The notes under the pieces: model-generated | The model's input: the letters and a program-made list of their open reading frames with translations, nothing else | What the model was told of the DNA's origin: nothing | The model's database searches: none | Assembly: GCF_003352465.1 (NCBI RefSeq) | Contig: NZ_CP031153.1 | Coordinates: 178,501 to 242,500 of the forward strand | Direction: 5' to 3' | DNA from: Kordia sp. SMS9 | GTDB lineage: Bacteria; Bacteroidota; Bacteroidia; Flavobacteriales; Flavobacteriaceae | DNA: 64,000 nt | Made by a program: the position numbers and the translations under genes | Shown: piece after piece, positions 27,579-36,371 of the stretch | Numbering within the stretch: position 1 is the first letter of the stretch | How the letters are laid out: each line of letters opens with the position of its first letter

Positions 27579-27953
27579 TTATTTTGAGACTCCTCCGAGA
27601 ATGATTGTATACTTATTTTTTGTTGCAATATCCATAATCTTTAGGAGCCTTTCGGCAGAAACTTCCGCAGAAGCTTCCAAAGATATGACAGGATTTGCAT
27701 AACCGTCAAATTGTATTTTTAATTGTTCTTCAAGTTGTTCTATAACAATTTTCGTTCCATTTAGAAAGATCGTTGCATCTTTATCAACTCGAATTTGTAT
27801 TGTTTTTGCTTTTTTCTTTTCAACTTCCGTTTCAACTTGTGGCAAACCTTCTAAATAATTCGCAAAATATGCCAGTCCTATTAAAAAAATTGCACCTGCG
27901 ATAAAAACGAAAGGCAGTTTAAATTTTTTATTCCTGGTTTCAAGCAAACCCAT
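27579..27953 (-). CDS. exbD: ExbD/TolR family biopolymer transport protein, second copy
   Basis: This 124-residue protein has one transmembrane helix (about residues 14-32) and a periplasmic ExbD domain, with the late motif RLLKIMDIATKNKYTIILG shared with the upstream copy. The transmembrane Asp expected in ExbD is not seen in the helix (FVFIAGAIFLIGLAYFANYL), so this copy may play a structural role beside the canonical ExbD. Its start overlaps the stop of the first exbD by one base. Confidence 0.8.
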   Translation of the reverse strand: MGLLETRNKKFKLPFVFIAGAIFLIGLAYFANYLEGLPQVETEVEKKKAKTIQIRVDKDATIFLNGTKIVIEQLEEQLKIQFDGYANPVISLEASAEVSAERLLKIMDIATKNKYTIILGGVSK

Positions 27954-28339
27954 TACTCTGGGCGAACTGCTAGAATAATTTTATATTTATTTTTATTCGC
28001 AATGTCCATAATATTTACTGCTTTTTCAATTGGCACACCTTCTTCTGCTCGCAATATGATAGTTGGTGTATCTTGCCCGGCTAATTTGGCTTTTAGTTTC
28101 GATTCTATTTGACTTTCTCGCACACGATCTGAATCAATGTATACTTGTAAGTTCTTTTTAATACTCACCGAAACATTTTGCGTGTTCGTTGATTTTCCTT
28201 TTGCTTTTGGCAAGAGCAAATCGAGCGCATTTGGCGAATTGGACGTTAACATGAAAAACACCAATAATAAAAACACAATGTCTGTCATGGACGACATGCT
28301 AAACTCTGGACTTACTTTATTTCTACCGCGTAATTTCAT
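27953..28339 (-). CDS. exbD: ExbD/TolR family biopolymer transport protein, canonical copy
   Basis: This 128-residue protein has the canonical proton-channel helix SMTDIVFLLLVFFMLTS, including the conserved Asp (residue 20). A periplasmic domain follows, ending NIMDIANKNKYKIILAV. It acts with ExbB as the proton-driven motor for TonB. It starts 9 bp after exbB. Confidence 0.92.
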   Translation of the reverse strand: MKLRGRNKVSPEFSMSSMTDIVFLLLVFFMLTSNSPNALDLLLPKAKGKSTNTQNVSVSIKKNLQVYIDSDRVRESQIESKLKAKLAGQDTPTIILRAEEGVPIEKAVNIMDIANKNKYKIILAVRPE

Positions 28340-28348
28340 AGAATATCG

Positions 28349-29035
28349 TTATACAGGTTCGTTTAGTAAATCTAAAAAGTCTACAGCATTTGCTTCCATT
28401 TGATGTACCACTTTGTCTGTTTTCACTACTAAGTGATTGTATCCAATATACGCAATAATTCCCACAATTAGTCCTGCAACCGTTGTGGTCATCGCGGTGT
28501 AAATACCTTCTGCGAGAGAACCCATTTGTGCTTGTCCGCCACTAGTTGCCATTTCTTGAAAGGCGATAATCATTCCAATTACCGTTCCTAAGAATCCAAT
28601 CATGGGTGCAGCGCCTGCTACAGTTGCAAGAATACTGACATTTTTTTCAAGTTTGTATACTTCTAAGGTTCCAGCATTTTCAATGGCTTTGTTAATATCT
28701 TCCAACGGTTTCCCTATTCTGGCAATTCCTTTTTCGGTCAATCGTGCTACAGGAGAATCAGTTTGCGCACATAATATTTTGGCAGCTTCCAGCTTTCCTG
28801 TCGATACATTATCGCGAATTTGATTCATAAAGTTTTTATCAATTTTAGAAGCTGATTTGATTGCAAATATGCGTTCAAAATAAATGTATAAAGCGACAGC
28901 TAGTAAAACTAATAACACACTAATAATAATGATACTTCCAGGTCCTCCATCAACAATTAATTTGATGATTGAAAATGTTTTTTCCTGACTTTCAGGATCT
29001 TCAACAGGAGTAGTTGGTGTTTGAAATAATAACAT
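28349..29035 (-). CDS. exbB: MotA/TolQ/ExbB proton channel family protein
   Basis: This 228-residue protein has three main transmembrane helices (about residues 32-53, 125-150 and 168-190) and the ExbB/TolQ signature AGAAPMIGFLGTVIGMI followed by a Thr-rich helix AMTTTVAGLIVGIIAYIGYN. It forms the pentameric stator around the ExbD helices. It lies 64 bp after nhaD and begins the exbB-exbD-exbD-tonB unit. Confidence 0.93.
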   Translation of the reverse strand: MLLFQTPTTPVEDPESQEKTFSIIKLIVDGGPGSIIIISVLLVLLAVALYIYFERIFAIKSASKIDKNFMNQIRDNVSTGKLEAAKILCAQTDSPVARLTEKGIARIGKPLEDINKAIENAGTLEVYKLEKNVSILATVAGAAPMIGFLGTVIGMIIAFQEMATSGGQAQMGSLAEGIYTAMTTTVAGLIVGIIAYIGYNHLVVKTDKVVHQMEANAVDFLDLLNEPV

Positions 29036-29099
29036 AGTTGTTTTTTGATTTAGACTATAATAACGGTGTTTTTTTTAATTAAGTATACAAATCAGGTAC

Positions 29100-30521
29100 T
29101 TAAAATAGGGTTCGCATGATCATGAAAACTGCCGAACCAACGACGAATCCAATAAAGGCGAGCCACGATATTTTTTTGAGATACCAAAAGAAATCTATTT
29201 TTTCCATTCCCATTGCAACTACACCAGCCGCAGACCCAATGATGAGCATACTTCCTCCTGTTCCCGCCGCAAAGGCGATGAAATGCCACAGCTCGTGATC
29301 TAACGGTTCTGTAAACATTCCTAAACTGGCGGCTACCAACGGAACATTGTCAATGACTGCCGAGCCTACTCCAAGTGCCATGACTACTAAATCAGAAACT
29401 CCTCCATCGTGCATTTCTGTTCCTAATTGTGGCGTTGCCGTTTTTAACCAATCTGCAAAACCGAATAACAACCCTAAGGATTCTAATGCCGCTACTGCCA
29501 TTAAGATTCCTAAGAAGAATAAGATACTTGGTAATTCAATTTTGGATAAGGAATGATGTACTGGACTGTGATGCACTGGAAGTCCATCAGCGTTTTCATC
29601 ATAGCCTTCATTGGCACCGACAGCTGCCATCGTGAATTTTGAGTTGCTGTATATTTCTGCAAATATGGCAACGACCGAAAGTGACAACATCATACCTACA
29701 TACGGAGGCAAATGTGTAACTACTTTGAAAACAGGCACAAATACAATTGCTGATAGTCCTAAGTATAACATAGTTGGACCAAAACGATGTGTTTTTTCTT
29801 CTTCCGCACCTTCTTCTTGAGGTAAGTTTCCTTGAAATGGTTTTAAAAAAGAAGCAATAAATGTTGGCACAATCATACATAATAATGATGGTATAAATAA
29901 GTAGCCAAATAGTTTTCCTGTAGATACTTTATCGCCAATCCATAACATCGTTGTCGTAACATCTCCAATTGGTGACCAAGCACCACCTGCGTTTGCTGCA
30001 ATGATAATTAAACCGGCATACCAAACACGAATATTTCTGTCGGAAATAATTTTTTGTAAAATTGAAATCAGTACGATCGTTGCCGTAAGATTGTCAATAA
30101 TAGCAGATAAGATAAACGCTAAGAACGCAAATATCCACAATACGCGCTTTTTACTTCGGGTTTTGATGAAACTTTTTATCGTAGCAAAACCATTAAAATA
30201 GTCAATAATTTCCACAATGGTCATCGCACCTAATAAGAATACTAATATTTCTGCGGTTTTCCCAAGGTGATGCAATAAACCTTCTTCCATGAGATGCATT
30301 TTATCGTCGGTTGCTAAGGCACCAAAACCATTTTCTCCACCGACTAACGCATGCGCTCCTGAGTCGAACCAATTTTGAAAGTCTTCAATTCCGAAAGCGA
30401 TAAACGCCCAACATATTGCCATCATGGCTAATGCGGGAATAAGCTTGTCAATTTTTAAGTTGTGTTCTAAGGTTATGGCTAAATATCCAAAGACAAATAC
30501 GGCTATTATTGCTGATTCCAT
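29100..30521 (-). CDS. nhaD: NhaD-type sodium:proton antiporter
   Basis: This 473-residue membrane protein of the ion transporter (IT) superfamily has about 12 helices. It exports sodium in exchange for protons, consistent with a marine lifestyle. Motifs include the re-entrant or inner-helix regions IDNLTATIVLISIL and VIDNVPLVAASLGMF, each with Asp-Asn pairs typical of NhaD, and NAGGAWSPIGDVTTTMLW. It starts 23 bp after the dehydrogenase gene and precedes the exbB unit, so it may share its transcript. Confidence 0.92.
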   Translation of the reverse strand: MESAIIAVFVFGYLAITLEHNLKIDKLIPALAMMAICWAFIAFGIEDFQNWFDSGAHALVGGENGFGALATDDKMHLMEEGLLHHLGKTAEILVFLLGAMTIVEIIDYFNGFATIKSFIKTRSKKRVLWIFAFLAFILSAIIDNLTATIVLISILQKIISDRNIRVWYAGLIIIAANAGGAWSPIGDVTTTMLWIGDKVSTGKLFGYLFIPSLLCMIVPTFIASFLKPFQGNLPQEEGAEEEKTHRFGPTMLYLGLSAIVFVPVFKVVTHLPPYVGMMLSLSVVAIFAEIYSNSKFTMAAVGANEGYDENADGLPVHHSPVHHSLSKIELPSILFFLGILMAVAALESLGLLFGFADWLKTATPQLGTEMHDGGVSDLVVMALGVGSAVIDNVPLVAASLGMFTEPLDHELWHFIAFAAGTGGSMLIIGSAAGVVAMGMEKIDFFWYLKKISWLAFIGFVVGSAVFMIMRTLF

Positions 30522-30544
30522 TTCTATTTTTTATAAGTTGGTTT

Positions 30545-31771
30545 TTAAACTAATTCTTTTAATGCAATTTCAAAAGCAGTTTTGCTGACATCTACTTTTG
30601 AAGCATTTCGTTTGAATGTATTTTGTAATGCTTTTTTGATGGTTTTGGAAGTATCTTCAAAGATGGCTTCATCGGTCATTTGTACTCTACGTTCCATGAA
30701 ATATGCAAAAACTCTTGCCATTCCACAGTTGGAGATAAAGTCTGGTATTAAACTTACTTTTTGATCCGTATGTTCCATGATTGGCCCGAAGAAAATTTCT
30801 TTGTCTGCAAAAGGCACATTAGCACCACAGGTAATGACTTCCAGTCCAGTATCAATCATTTTATCAATTTGTTCTTGCGTGATGAGTCGCGATGCTGCAC
30901 AAGGTGCAAATACTTCCGTTGGCAATTCCCAAATGCGTTGGTTAATTTCTTCAAAAGGAATCATGTTATCAGCTACAAGCGTATTTCCGTCTTTATGTAG
31001 GTAAAATTCCTTGATGGCTTCTTGCGAAAAACCATCTTCGTTAATCACGCCGCCAACTCTGTCAATAATTCCAACTATTTTTGCGCCCATTTGTGATAAA
31101 TAGTACGCAGCAGCAGCTCCTACATTTCCAAAACCTTGTACAATAGCGCGTTTTCCTTGAATGGATCCGCCATATATATCATAAAAATGACGTGCTGCTT
31201 CGGCAACTCCAAAACCAGTAATCATGTCGGCAACGGTATATTTTCGAGATACATCGGGAGAAAACACAGGACTTTCAATTACTTTGATCACTCCCAAACG
31301 CAATTGTCCAATTCGGTTGATTTTGTCTGCATCTGTCGGTTTAAAATGTCCATTAAAAACGCCTTCTTGCGGATGCCACACGCCACTATCTTCCGTAATT
31401 GGAATTACTTCATGAATTTCATCTACGTTTAAATCGCCTCCAGTTCCGTAATAACTTTTTAGTAAGGGTGCTACGGCGTTGTACCAACGTTTCAGCACTC
31501 CATTTTTTCGCGGATCTTGTGGATCAAAGTTAATGCCTGATTTGGCGCCACCAATCGATGGTCCTGAGACGGTGAATTTGACTTCCATCGTTTTTGCTAG
31601 AGAAAGTACTTCATTCATGTCTAAGCCTTTGCGCATGCGCGTTCCGCCACCAGCTGCACCGCCACGAAGTGAGTTAATTACGGTCCAACCTTCTGCATTT
31701 GTTTCAGGATCTTTCCAGTTAAAAACAATTTCAGGTGCTTTGTTTTCGTAAATTTTGAGTAATTCTTTCAA
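30545..31771 (-). CDS. Glu/Leu/Phe/Val family dehydrogenase
   Basis: This 408-residue cytosolic amino-acid dehydrogenase interconverts an amino acid and its 2-oxo acid with NAD(P). The catalytic Lys region is GPSIGGAKSGINFDP, and the Rossmann motif is VQGFGNVGAAAAYYL. The substrate-pocket region CAASRLITQEQ and CGANVPFADKE follow. It is not possible from sequence alone to tell a glutamate from a branched-chain substrate. It heads the minus-strand run leading into nhaD. Confidence 0.85.
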   Translation of the reverse strand: MKELLKIYENKAPEIVFNWKDPETNAEGWTVINSLRGGAAGGGTRMRKGLDMNEVLSLAKTMEVKFTVSGPSIGGAKSGINFDPQDPRKNGVLKRWYNAVAPLLKSYYGTGGDLNVDEIHEVIPITEDSGVWHPQEGVFNGHFKPTDADKINRIGQLRLGVIKVIESPVFSPDVSRKYTVADMITGFGVAEAARHFYDIYGGSIQGKRAIVQGFGNVGAAAAYYLSQMGAKIVGIIDRVGGVINEDGFSQEAIKEFYLHKDGNTLVADNMIPFEEINQRIWELPTEVFAPCAASRLITQEQIDKMIDTGLEVITCGANVPFADKEIFFGPIMEHTDQKVSLIPDFISNCGMARVFAYFMERRVQMTDEAIFEDTSKTIKKALQNTFKRNASKVDVSKTAFEIALKELV

Positions 31772-31851
31772 ATATTTGTATTTAAAGTACTAAAGGTTTG
31801 TATCGAGACAAATATAAAAATTGTTCGCTTGTTTACAGAATCCTTTGGCTA

Positions 31852-32916
31852 CTATTTAACGATATGATAATTGTATATTTTTCCAGAGCAATGATCTTTG
31901 GATGCTCCCGTGACTGTTTTCAGACAATTTACTTCTTCGCGCAAGCGTAAAACTCCTAAGAAACCAAAAATTAACGCTTCTTTGTATTCAATGAGTTCTT
32001 TGGTGGGTTTTACTAAATTTAGTTCTTTGTAATAGACAATTCTTTCTAACAAATAATCGTTGTAAGCACCGCCACCAGTGACTAAGACTTTGGATCTTAT
32101 TTTAAAATTTCGTGCTAATTGTCTCGCTACATGTTCTGTAAACGTTCGCAATACATCTATTTTTTTTCTTGGGAATGCTTCTAATCGTGGAATTATTTCT
32201 TTTTGAACCCATTCTAATCCGAGTGACTTTGGCGGAAGCTGTTTGTAATAGGCTAAATTGTCTAATTCTGCACCTAAACTCAATAAATAGTCGCCCGATT
32301 TTGCCAATTTACCTTTGTCGTCATAGTCAAATCCTACTTGTTTTGCGTATTTGTTCAGTACAATGTTTACGGGACAGATGTCATACGCAATTCGTTTTCC
32401 ATCTTTGTGATAGGAAATATTCGCGAAGCCACCTAAATTTAAACAATAGTCATATTCCGAAAATAGCAATTCGTCGCCAATTGGAACTAACGGCGCGCCT
32501 TGTCCGCCTAATTTGACATCTTGTACCCGAAAATCACACACTACTTTTTGTTGAATGAGTTCTGCTAAAATTTCTTGATTGCCGATTTGATACGTAATTC
32601 CTTTTTCGGGTTCGTGCAAAATGGTATGTCCATGTGAGCAGACTGCATCTATTTCCGTGATTGTATGTTTTTTGATGAATGTTTGAATCGTTTTGGCTAA
32701 CAACTTTGTGTATACGGTATCAAATTGTTGAAGTTTTTGTGGCGTGTAATTGATAGCTTCTCGCAATTGTTGTTCAAAAGTTGTTGTGTACGGAATCGTT
32801 TCTGCGGCTAAAATTTTGAATTCCCAGTGTGTTGTTTTTTCGAAATGTATGTAGGCAAGATCGATTCCGTCAAGGGAAGTTCCAGACATGACACCAATGG
32901 CTTTGTAGGGATTCAT
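31852..32916 (-). CDS. anmK: Anhydro-N-acetylmuramic acid kinase
   Basis: This 354-residue cytosolic kinase recycles peptidoglycan by hydrolysing and phosphorylating 1,6-anhydro-MurNAc. The N-terminal signature GVMSGTSLDGIDLAY is near residues 7-21. NLGGFANISY, VNIVLNKYA and the C-terminal VTGGGAYNDYLLERI (phosphate-binding Gly-rich loop) are as expected. Its length is slightly below that of proteobacterial AnmK (about 370). It is divergent from the acyl-CoA dehydrogenase gene. Confidence 0.93.
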   Translation of the reverse strand: MNPYKAIGVMSGTSLDGIDLAYIHFEKTTHWEFKILAAETIPYTTTFEQQLREAINYTPQKLQQFDTVYTKLLAKTIQTFIKKHTITEIDAVCSHGHTILHEPEKGITYQIGNQEILAELIQQKVVCDFRVQDVKLGGQGAPLVPIGDELLFSEYDYCLNLGGFANISYHKDGKRIAYDICPVNIVLNKYAKQVGFDYDDKGKLAKSGDYLLSLGAELDNLAYYKQLPPKSLGLEWVQKEIIPRLEAFPRKKIDVLRTFTEHVARQLARNFKIRSKVLVTGGGAYNDYLLERIVYYKELNLVKPTKELIEYKEALIFGFLGVLRLREEVNCLKTVTGASKDHCSGKIYNYHIVK

Positions 32917-33019
32917 ATTGTAAATGTATTTAAATTTTGCCGTTTTAAATTCACTTTTTGGGACGATTCATAATTTTGGCACTAATAAATTAAGAATTCT
33001 TAAAAATAAACGCTTATTA

Positions 33020-33050
33020 TTGAAAATCTGCTATTTTAGAATTATCTTTG
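33020..33050 (+). promoter_or_regulatory. Bacteroidota-type promoter for acyl-CoA dehydrogenase
   Basis: TTG (33020-33022), a 20-nt spacer and TATCTTTG (33043-33050) match the -33/-7 consensus. The ATG at 33090 lies about 33 nt past the expected start site. Confidence 0.65.
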
Positions 33051-33089
33051 TGCGAATTTTTTAGAGAATTACTAATACAATATATAATT

Positions 33090-34232
33090 ATGGATTTTAA
33101 TCTTACAGAGGAACACATGATGATTCGCGATGCCGCGAGAGATTTTGCAAGAACGGAATTACTTCCTGAAGTTATTGAACGTGATAACAAACAGGAATTT
33201 CCAAATGAGTTGGTTCGTAAAATGGGCGAGTTAGGATTTATGGGAATTATGGTAGATCCGAAATATGGAGGAAGTGGAATGGACACAATTTCGTATGTGT
33301 TGATTATGGAAGAATTGTCTAAAATTGATGCTTCTGCCTCAGTGATTGTATCTGTAAATAATTCATTGGTATGTTATGGTTTGGAAGCATACGGAACAGA
33401 AGCTCAAAAACAAAAATATTTAACAAAGTTAGCCACTGGTGAAAATGTAGGTGCTTTTTGTTTGAGTGAACCAGAAGCTGGAAGTGATGCAACTTCGCAA
33501 AAAACCACTGCGATTGAGATGGACGATCACTATGTAATTAACGGTACTAAAAACTGGATTACAAGTGGTGGACGCGCAGATGTGTATTTAGTGATTGCAC
33601 AAACTGATCGCGAGAAAGGACATAGAGGAATTAACGCATTTATTGTAGAAAAAGGAACACCTGGTTTTGATATTGGTCCTAAAGAAGACAAGTTGGGAAT
33701 CCGCGGAAGCGACACACATACCTTACAATTTAACGATGTTAAAGTGCCAAAGGAGAATCGTATTGGCGAAGATGGTTTTGGATTTAAGTTTGCAATGAAA
33801 ACACTTTCTGGTGGACGTATTGGAATTGCAGCGCAAGCATTAGGAATTGCTTCTGGAGCGTATGAATTAGCCTTAAAATATTCAAAAGAGCGTAAAGCGT
33901 TTGGAACGGAGATTTGCAATCACCAAGCCATTGCTTTTAAATTGGCGGATATGTATACAGAAATTACCGCTGCACGTCATTTAGTAATGGAAGCCGCTTG
34001 TAAGAAAGACGCCAAAGAAAACTACGACATGGCAAGTGCAATGGCAAAATTGTATGCTTCAAAAGTTGCCATGGAAGTGACTGTAGAAGCGGTGCAAGTT
34101 CATGGAGGAAACGGTTTTGTAAAAGAATACCATGTAGAACGTTTGATGCGTGATGCAAAGATTACACAGATTTACGAAGGTACTTCTGAGATTCAAAAAA
34201 TTGTAATTTCAAGAGGAGTTATCAAAGGATAA
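33090..34232 (+). CDS. Acyl-CoA dehydrogenase
   Basis: This 380-residue FAD-dependent enzyme introduces the 2,3-double bond in acyl-CoA. The start is the ATG at 33090, as the upstream extension runs into the promoter. It shows CLSEPEAGSD (FAD-binding), the mid-domain TAARHLVMEA helix, and the C-terminal QIYEGTSEIQKIVISR with the catalytic Glu. The length fits short-chain or branched-chain enzymes. It is monocistronic with a terminator; electron-transfer flavoprotein genes are not adjacent. Confidence 0.93.
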   Translation: MDFNLTEEHMMIRDAARDFARTELLPEVIERDNKQEFPNELVRKMGELGFMGIMVDPKYGGSGMDTISYVLIMEELSKIDASASVIVSVNNSLVCYGLEAYGTEAQKQKYLTKLATGENVGAFCLSEPEAGSDATSQKTTAIEMDDHYVINGTKNWITSGGRADVYLVIAQTDREKGHRGINAFIVEKGTPGFDIGPKEDKLGIRGSDTHTLQFNDVKVPKENRIGEDGFGFKFAMKTLSGGRIGIAAQALGIASGAYELALKYSKERKAFGTEICNHQAIAFKLADMYTEITAARHLVMEAACKKDAKENYDMASAMAKLYASKVAMEVTVEAVQVHGGNGFVKEYHVERLMRDAKITQIYEGTSEIQKIVISRGVIKG

Positions 34233-34253
34233 TCTTCTTTTTATACTATATTC

Positions 34254-34282
34254 AAAACGCGTTGAAGAGATTCAGCGCGTTT
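34254..34282 (+). terminator. Intrinsic terminator after acyl-CoA dehydrogenase
   Basis: AAAACGCGTTGAA and TTCAGCGCGTTTT pair with one G-U, followed by a T-run. It may also work for the convergent downstream gene. Confidence 0.82.
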
Positions 34283-34302
34283 TTTGTTTTTATACTATTT
34301 TT

Positions 34303-35118
34303 TCAGAAACGATAATCCACACCAAAACCGAGTGCGTTGATGCTGACACTTCCCAATTGGTAATGATTGTAGCCACCGTGAATGGACAAACGTTTTAAGT
34401 GATAACGCGCATGCAGTTTGAATTCATCTATGGACGAATCGTTGATTAAACTTTGTTTCCACAAAGCACTCAGACTGTAGGGTTTTTTCAAAAATACCTC
34501 AACACCGACTTGATAAGCAAATCCTGTTTCGTCTACACCATTTCCAACATGTGTGGCTCCAACGCCCCAAAAAGCAGTTACGTATTGTTCGCGCACTCGG
34601 TAGTAATTTATCATAACAGAGGTTGCTCCTAAATTATTTTTAGGTCGATCTTCAAAGAAATGCAGGTGATTTGCTTCTATTCCAACTAAAGGCACAAAAC
34701 GGAAATTCAGCTTGATATCATTGCCATAGAATTCTTTTCCGCTCGTAAAAAATGTATTAGAAACAATAAATTGACTTCTTTTTAACGGTATACTTTCATC
34801 TTCGTCTCCATACGCATATTCGCCATGTGAGCCGTCGGAATATGGATATTCATAAAAATAGCGGGATTCCATTTCACCAAAAAAGATTCCGATGGTAGCA
34901 TGATAGGCAATTTCAATAAAAACGCCGTCAAAAAAGCCAACGCCATCGCCCCAATCATCATCGTTATTATTAGTACTTCTATTTGAATTGGAATTGGAAC
35001 TACTAGAACTACTAGTTCCCGAAAGGTCATTTTTAGCTCGATTTAGTTTTCCTTGTGCATGACTCGCACTTATCACAAAACAGCATACTAATAGTGATGC
35101 TACTATTTTTGACTTCAT
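34303..35118 (-). CDS. Secreted or outer membrane protein with Ser/Asn linker
   Basis: This 271-residue protein starts at the ATG at 35118, giving signal peptide MKSKIVASLLVCCFVISASHAQ. A Ser/Asn repeat linker (residues about 33-52) and an Asp-rich segment come before a beta-rich C-terminal domain ending in GFGVDYRF, a typical outer membrane terminal strand. I recognise no family. It is convergent with the acyl-CoA dehydrogenase and lies downstream of the lipoprotein gene ending the caspase/TIR operon, but 78 bp separate them, so co-transcription is uncertain. Confidence 0.65.
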   Translation of the reverse strand: MKSKIVASLLVCCFVISASHAQGKLNRAKNDLSGTSSSSSSNSNSNRSTNNNDDDWGDGVGFFDGVFIEIAYHATIGIFFGEMESRYFYEYPYSDGSHGEYAYGDEDESIPLKRSQFIVSNTFFTSGKEFYGNDIKLNFRFVPLVGIEANHLHFFEDRPKNNLGATSVMINYYRVREQYVTAFWGVGATHVGNGVDETGFAYQVGVEVFLKKPYSLSALWKQSLINDSSIDEFKLHARYHLKRLSIHGGYNHYQLGSVSINALGFGVDYRF

Positions 35119-35196
35119 AAAGTTTGGTTTTAACGTTGCCAAATGTTATCAAGAAAAGTGCCAAAGGTAATTACTTGTGGTATTTATGTTTTAAAC

Positions 35197-35616
35197 TCAT
35201 TCAATTAATTGATCAACTATCTTTAATAAACTTTGTATTCTTATATCAGCAGGAAACTTCAATAACTCTTTTAGTATTTCTTTAAACTCATATGCAAACT
35301 CTTTAAATATTGCATTGTATTCTCCACTTAATATTTTCTTTATTGAGATATCGCCCTTGTATAAGTGAAACGCAAAATCATAACGATGAACTCTTATTTT
35401 TTCACTCATTGTAAGTTGATTTTTGAACTTTTTATAATCTATTTTACTATACGTTTCGTATAGAACTGTTTCTCTACTCCAATCTTTTTCTGAATATGAA
35501 GCCCAATTGCTCTTTATTCTCTTAATAAAATTTTGATATTCTCCTAAATACTCTTCTTTTGTCGTTCGATGACAGCTTAAAAGAAGAAGGAGAAATGATA
35601 GATAAAAGTATTTCAT
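35197..35616 (-). CDS. Small lipoprotein at the end of the caspase/TIR operon
   Basis: This 139-residue protein has a lipoprotein signal (FLLLLLSC, Cys15). The mature part is helical and charged (YLGEYQNFIKRIKSNWASY onward), resembling DUF6565-type small lipoproteins; I am not sure of that match. It lies 19 bp after the beta-barrel membrane protein and is the last gene of the five-gene unit. It may be an envelope sensor or passive passenger; nothing proves a link to immunity. Confidence 0.6.
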   Translation of the reverse strand: MKYFYLSFLLLLLSCHRTTKEEYLGEYQNFIKRIKSNWASYSEKDWSRETVLYETYSKIDYKKFKNQLTMSEKIRVHRYDFAFHLYKGDISIKKILSGEYNAIFKEFAYEFKEILKELLKFPADIRIQSLLKIVDQLIE

Positions 35617-35635
35617 AATTGCATATATTGATTTA

Positions 35636-36352
35636 TTAAAAAGGATGTAACGTATTTTGATTGACTTTTTTTAAATCGACAAATTTTCCGCGTGCTTGTA
35701 ATTTTCGATTGTCATAAAAACCACCTTTCACGTGGTGATCATTTTCTTTTCTTATGAATTTTAAAACTACTGTTACATGATGTCCGCCATTTTCTATAGT
35801 TCCCAACTCACCATAGTGACAAGTTAGTATAATGTGCTGCCCATCATCAGTTTTTGTCATCATGACTTTAGAGCTTTCAGCTTTTATCTTTTTATCTCCT
35901 GACTCTACATAAAAAAAACTCACCTTAATTTCACTTCCTGTTTGATATACGATAATTGTTAGTTTTGAATTTCTTTTGTATTCTCTAAACATTTCATGTG
36001 AATAGAAACTTTGTTTGAATTCTTTGAAATAAAAAGATTCTATAGTGCCTTTATATGTTCCTGAAAAATCATCAACGGTAAACATATGAGAAAAAGGACG
36101 ATATTTCCACAATTGATTGTCTGTCAATTTTAAAAACCCAATTAAAATTATCACCAACATAATGATGAAGTATCCATTTCCTTGTACTAAAAATATAACT
36201 ACGATGACAGTACCAATCAGCCAAAAAAGGGCTATTGTTTTATAGTATGTGAAGTACTTTTTTTGAGTGGTTAAAAACAATCCGAAAAGTATCACTAGCA
36301 TATTAAACGCAGGATTGCCCACTTCACTTTTTCCATTCATTTTTAACTTCAT
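35636..36352 (-). CDS. Two- to three-helix membrane protein with Cap15-like beta-barrel
   Basis: In this 238-residue protein, residues 38-56 and 60-76 are clear transmembrane helices, with a weaker hydrophobic segment at 14-29. Residues 84-232 look like a small cytosolic beta-barrel: LWKYRPFSHMF, FSGTYKGTIES, SKLTIIVYQTGSEIKVSFFY, GGHHVTVVLKF and VKGGFYDNRKLQARGKF. The order of short strands, the HH pair and the final G-x-Y/F-x-x-R-x-x-x-G pattern resemble Cap15, a CBASS effector that disrupts the inner membrane when it binds a cyclic dinucleotide. This is motif-level resemblance read by eye. No CD-NTase is adjacent; a TIR gene lies 19 bp upstream. Confidence 0.55.
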   Translation of the reverse strand: MKLKMNGKSEVGNPAFNMLVILFGLFLTTQKKYFTYYKTIALFWLIGTVIVVIFLVQGNGYFIIMLVIILIGFLKLTDNQLWKYRPFSHMFTVDDFSGTYKGTIESFYFKEFKQSFYSHEMFREYKRNSKLTIIVYQTGSEIKVSFFYVESGDKKIKAESSKVMMTKTDDGQHIILTCHYGELGTIENGGHHVTVVLKFIRKENDHHVKGGFYDNRKLQARGKFVDLKKVNQNTLHPF

Positions 36353-36371
36353 TCAAATTGATTTTTAGGGC

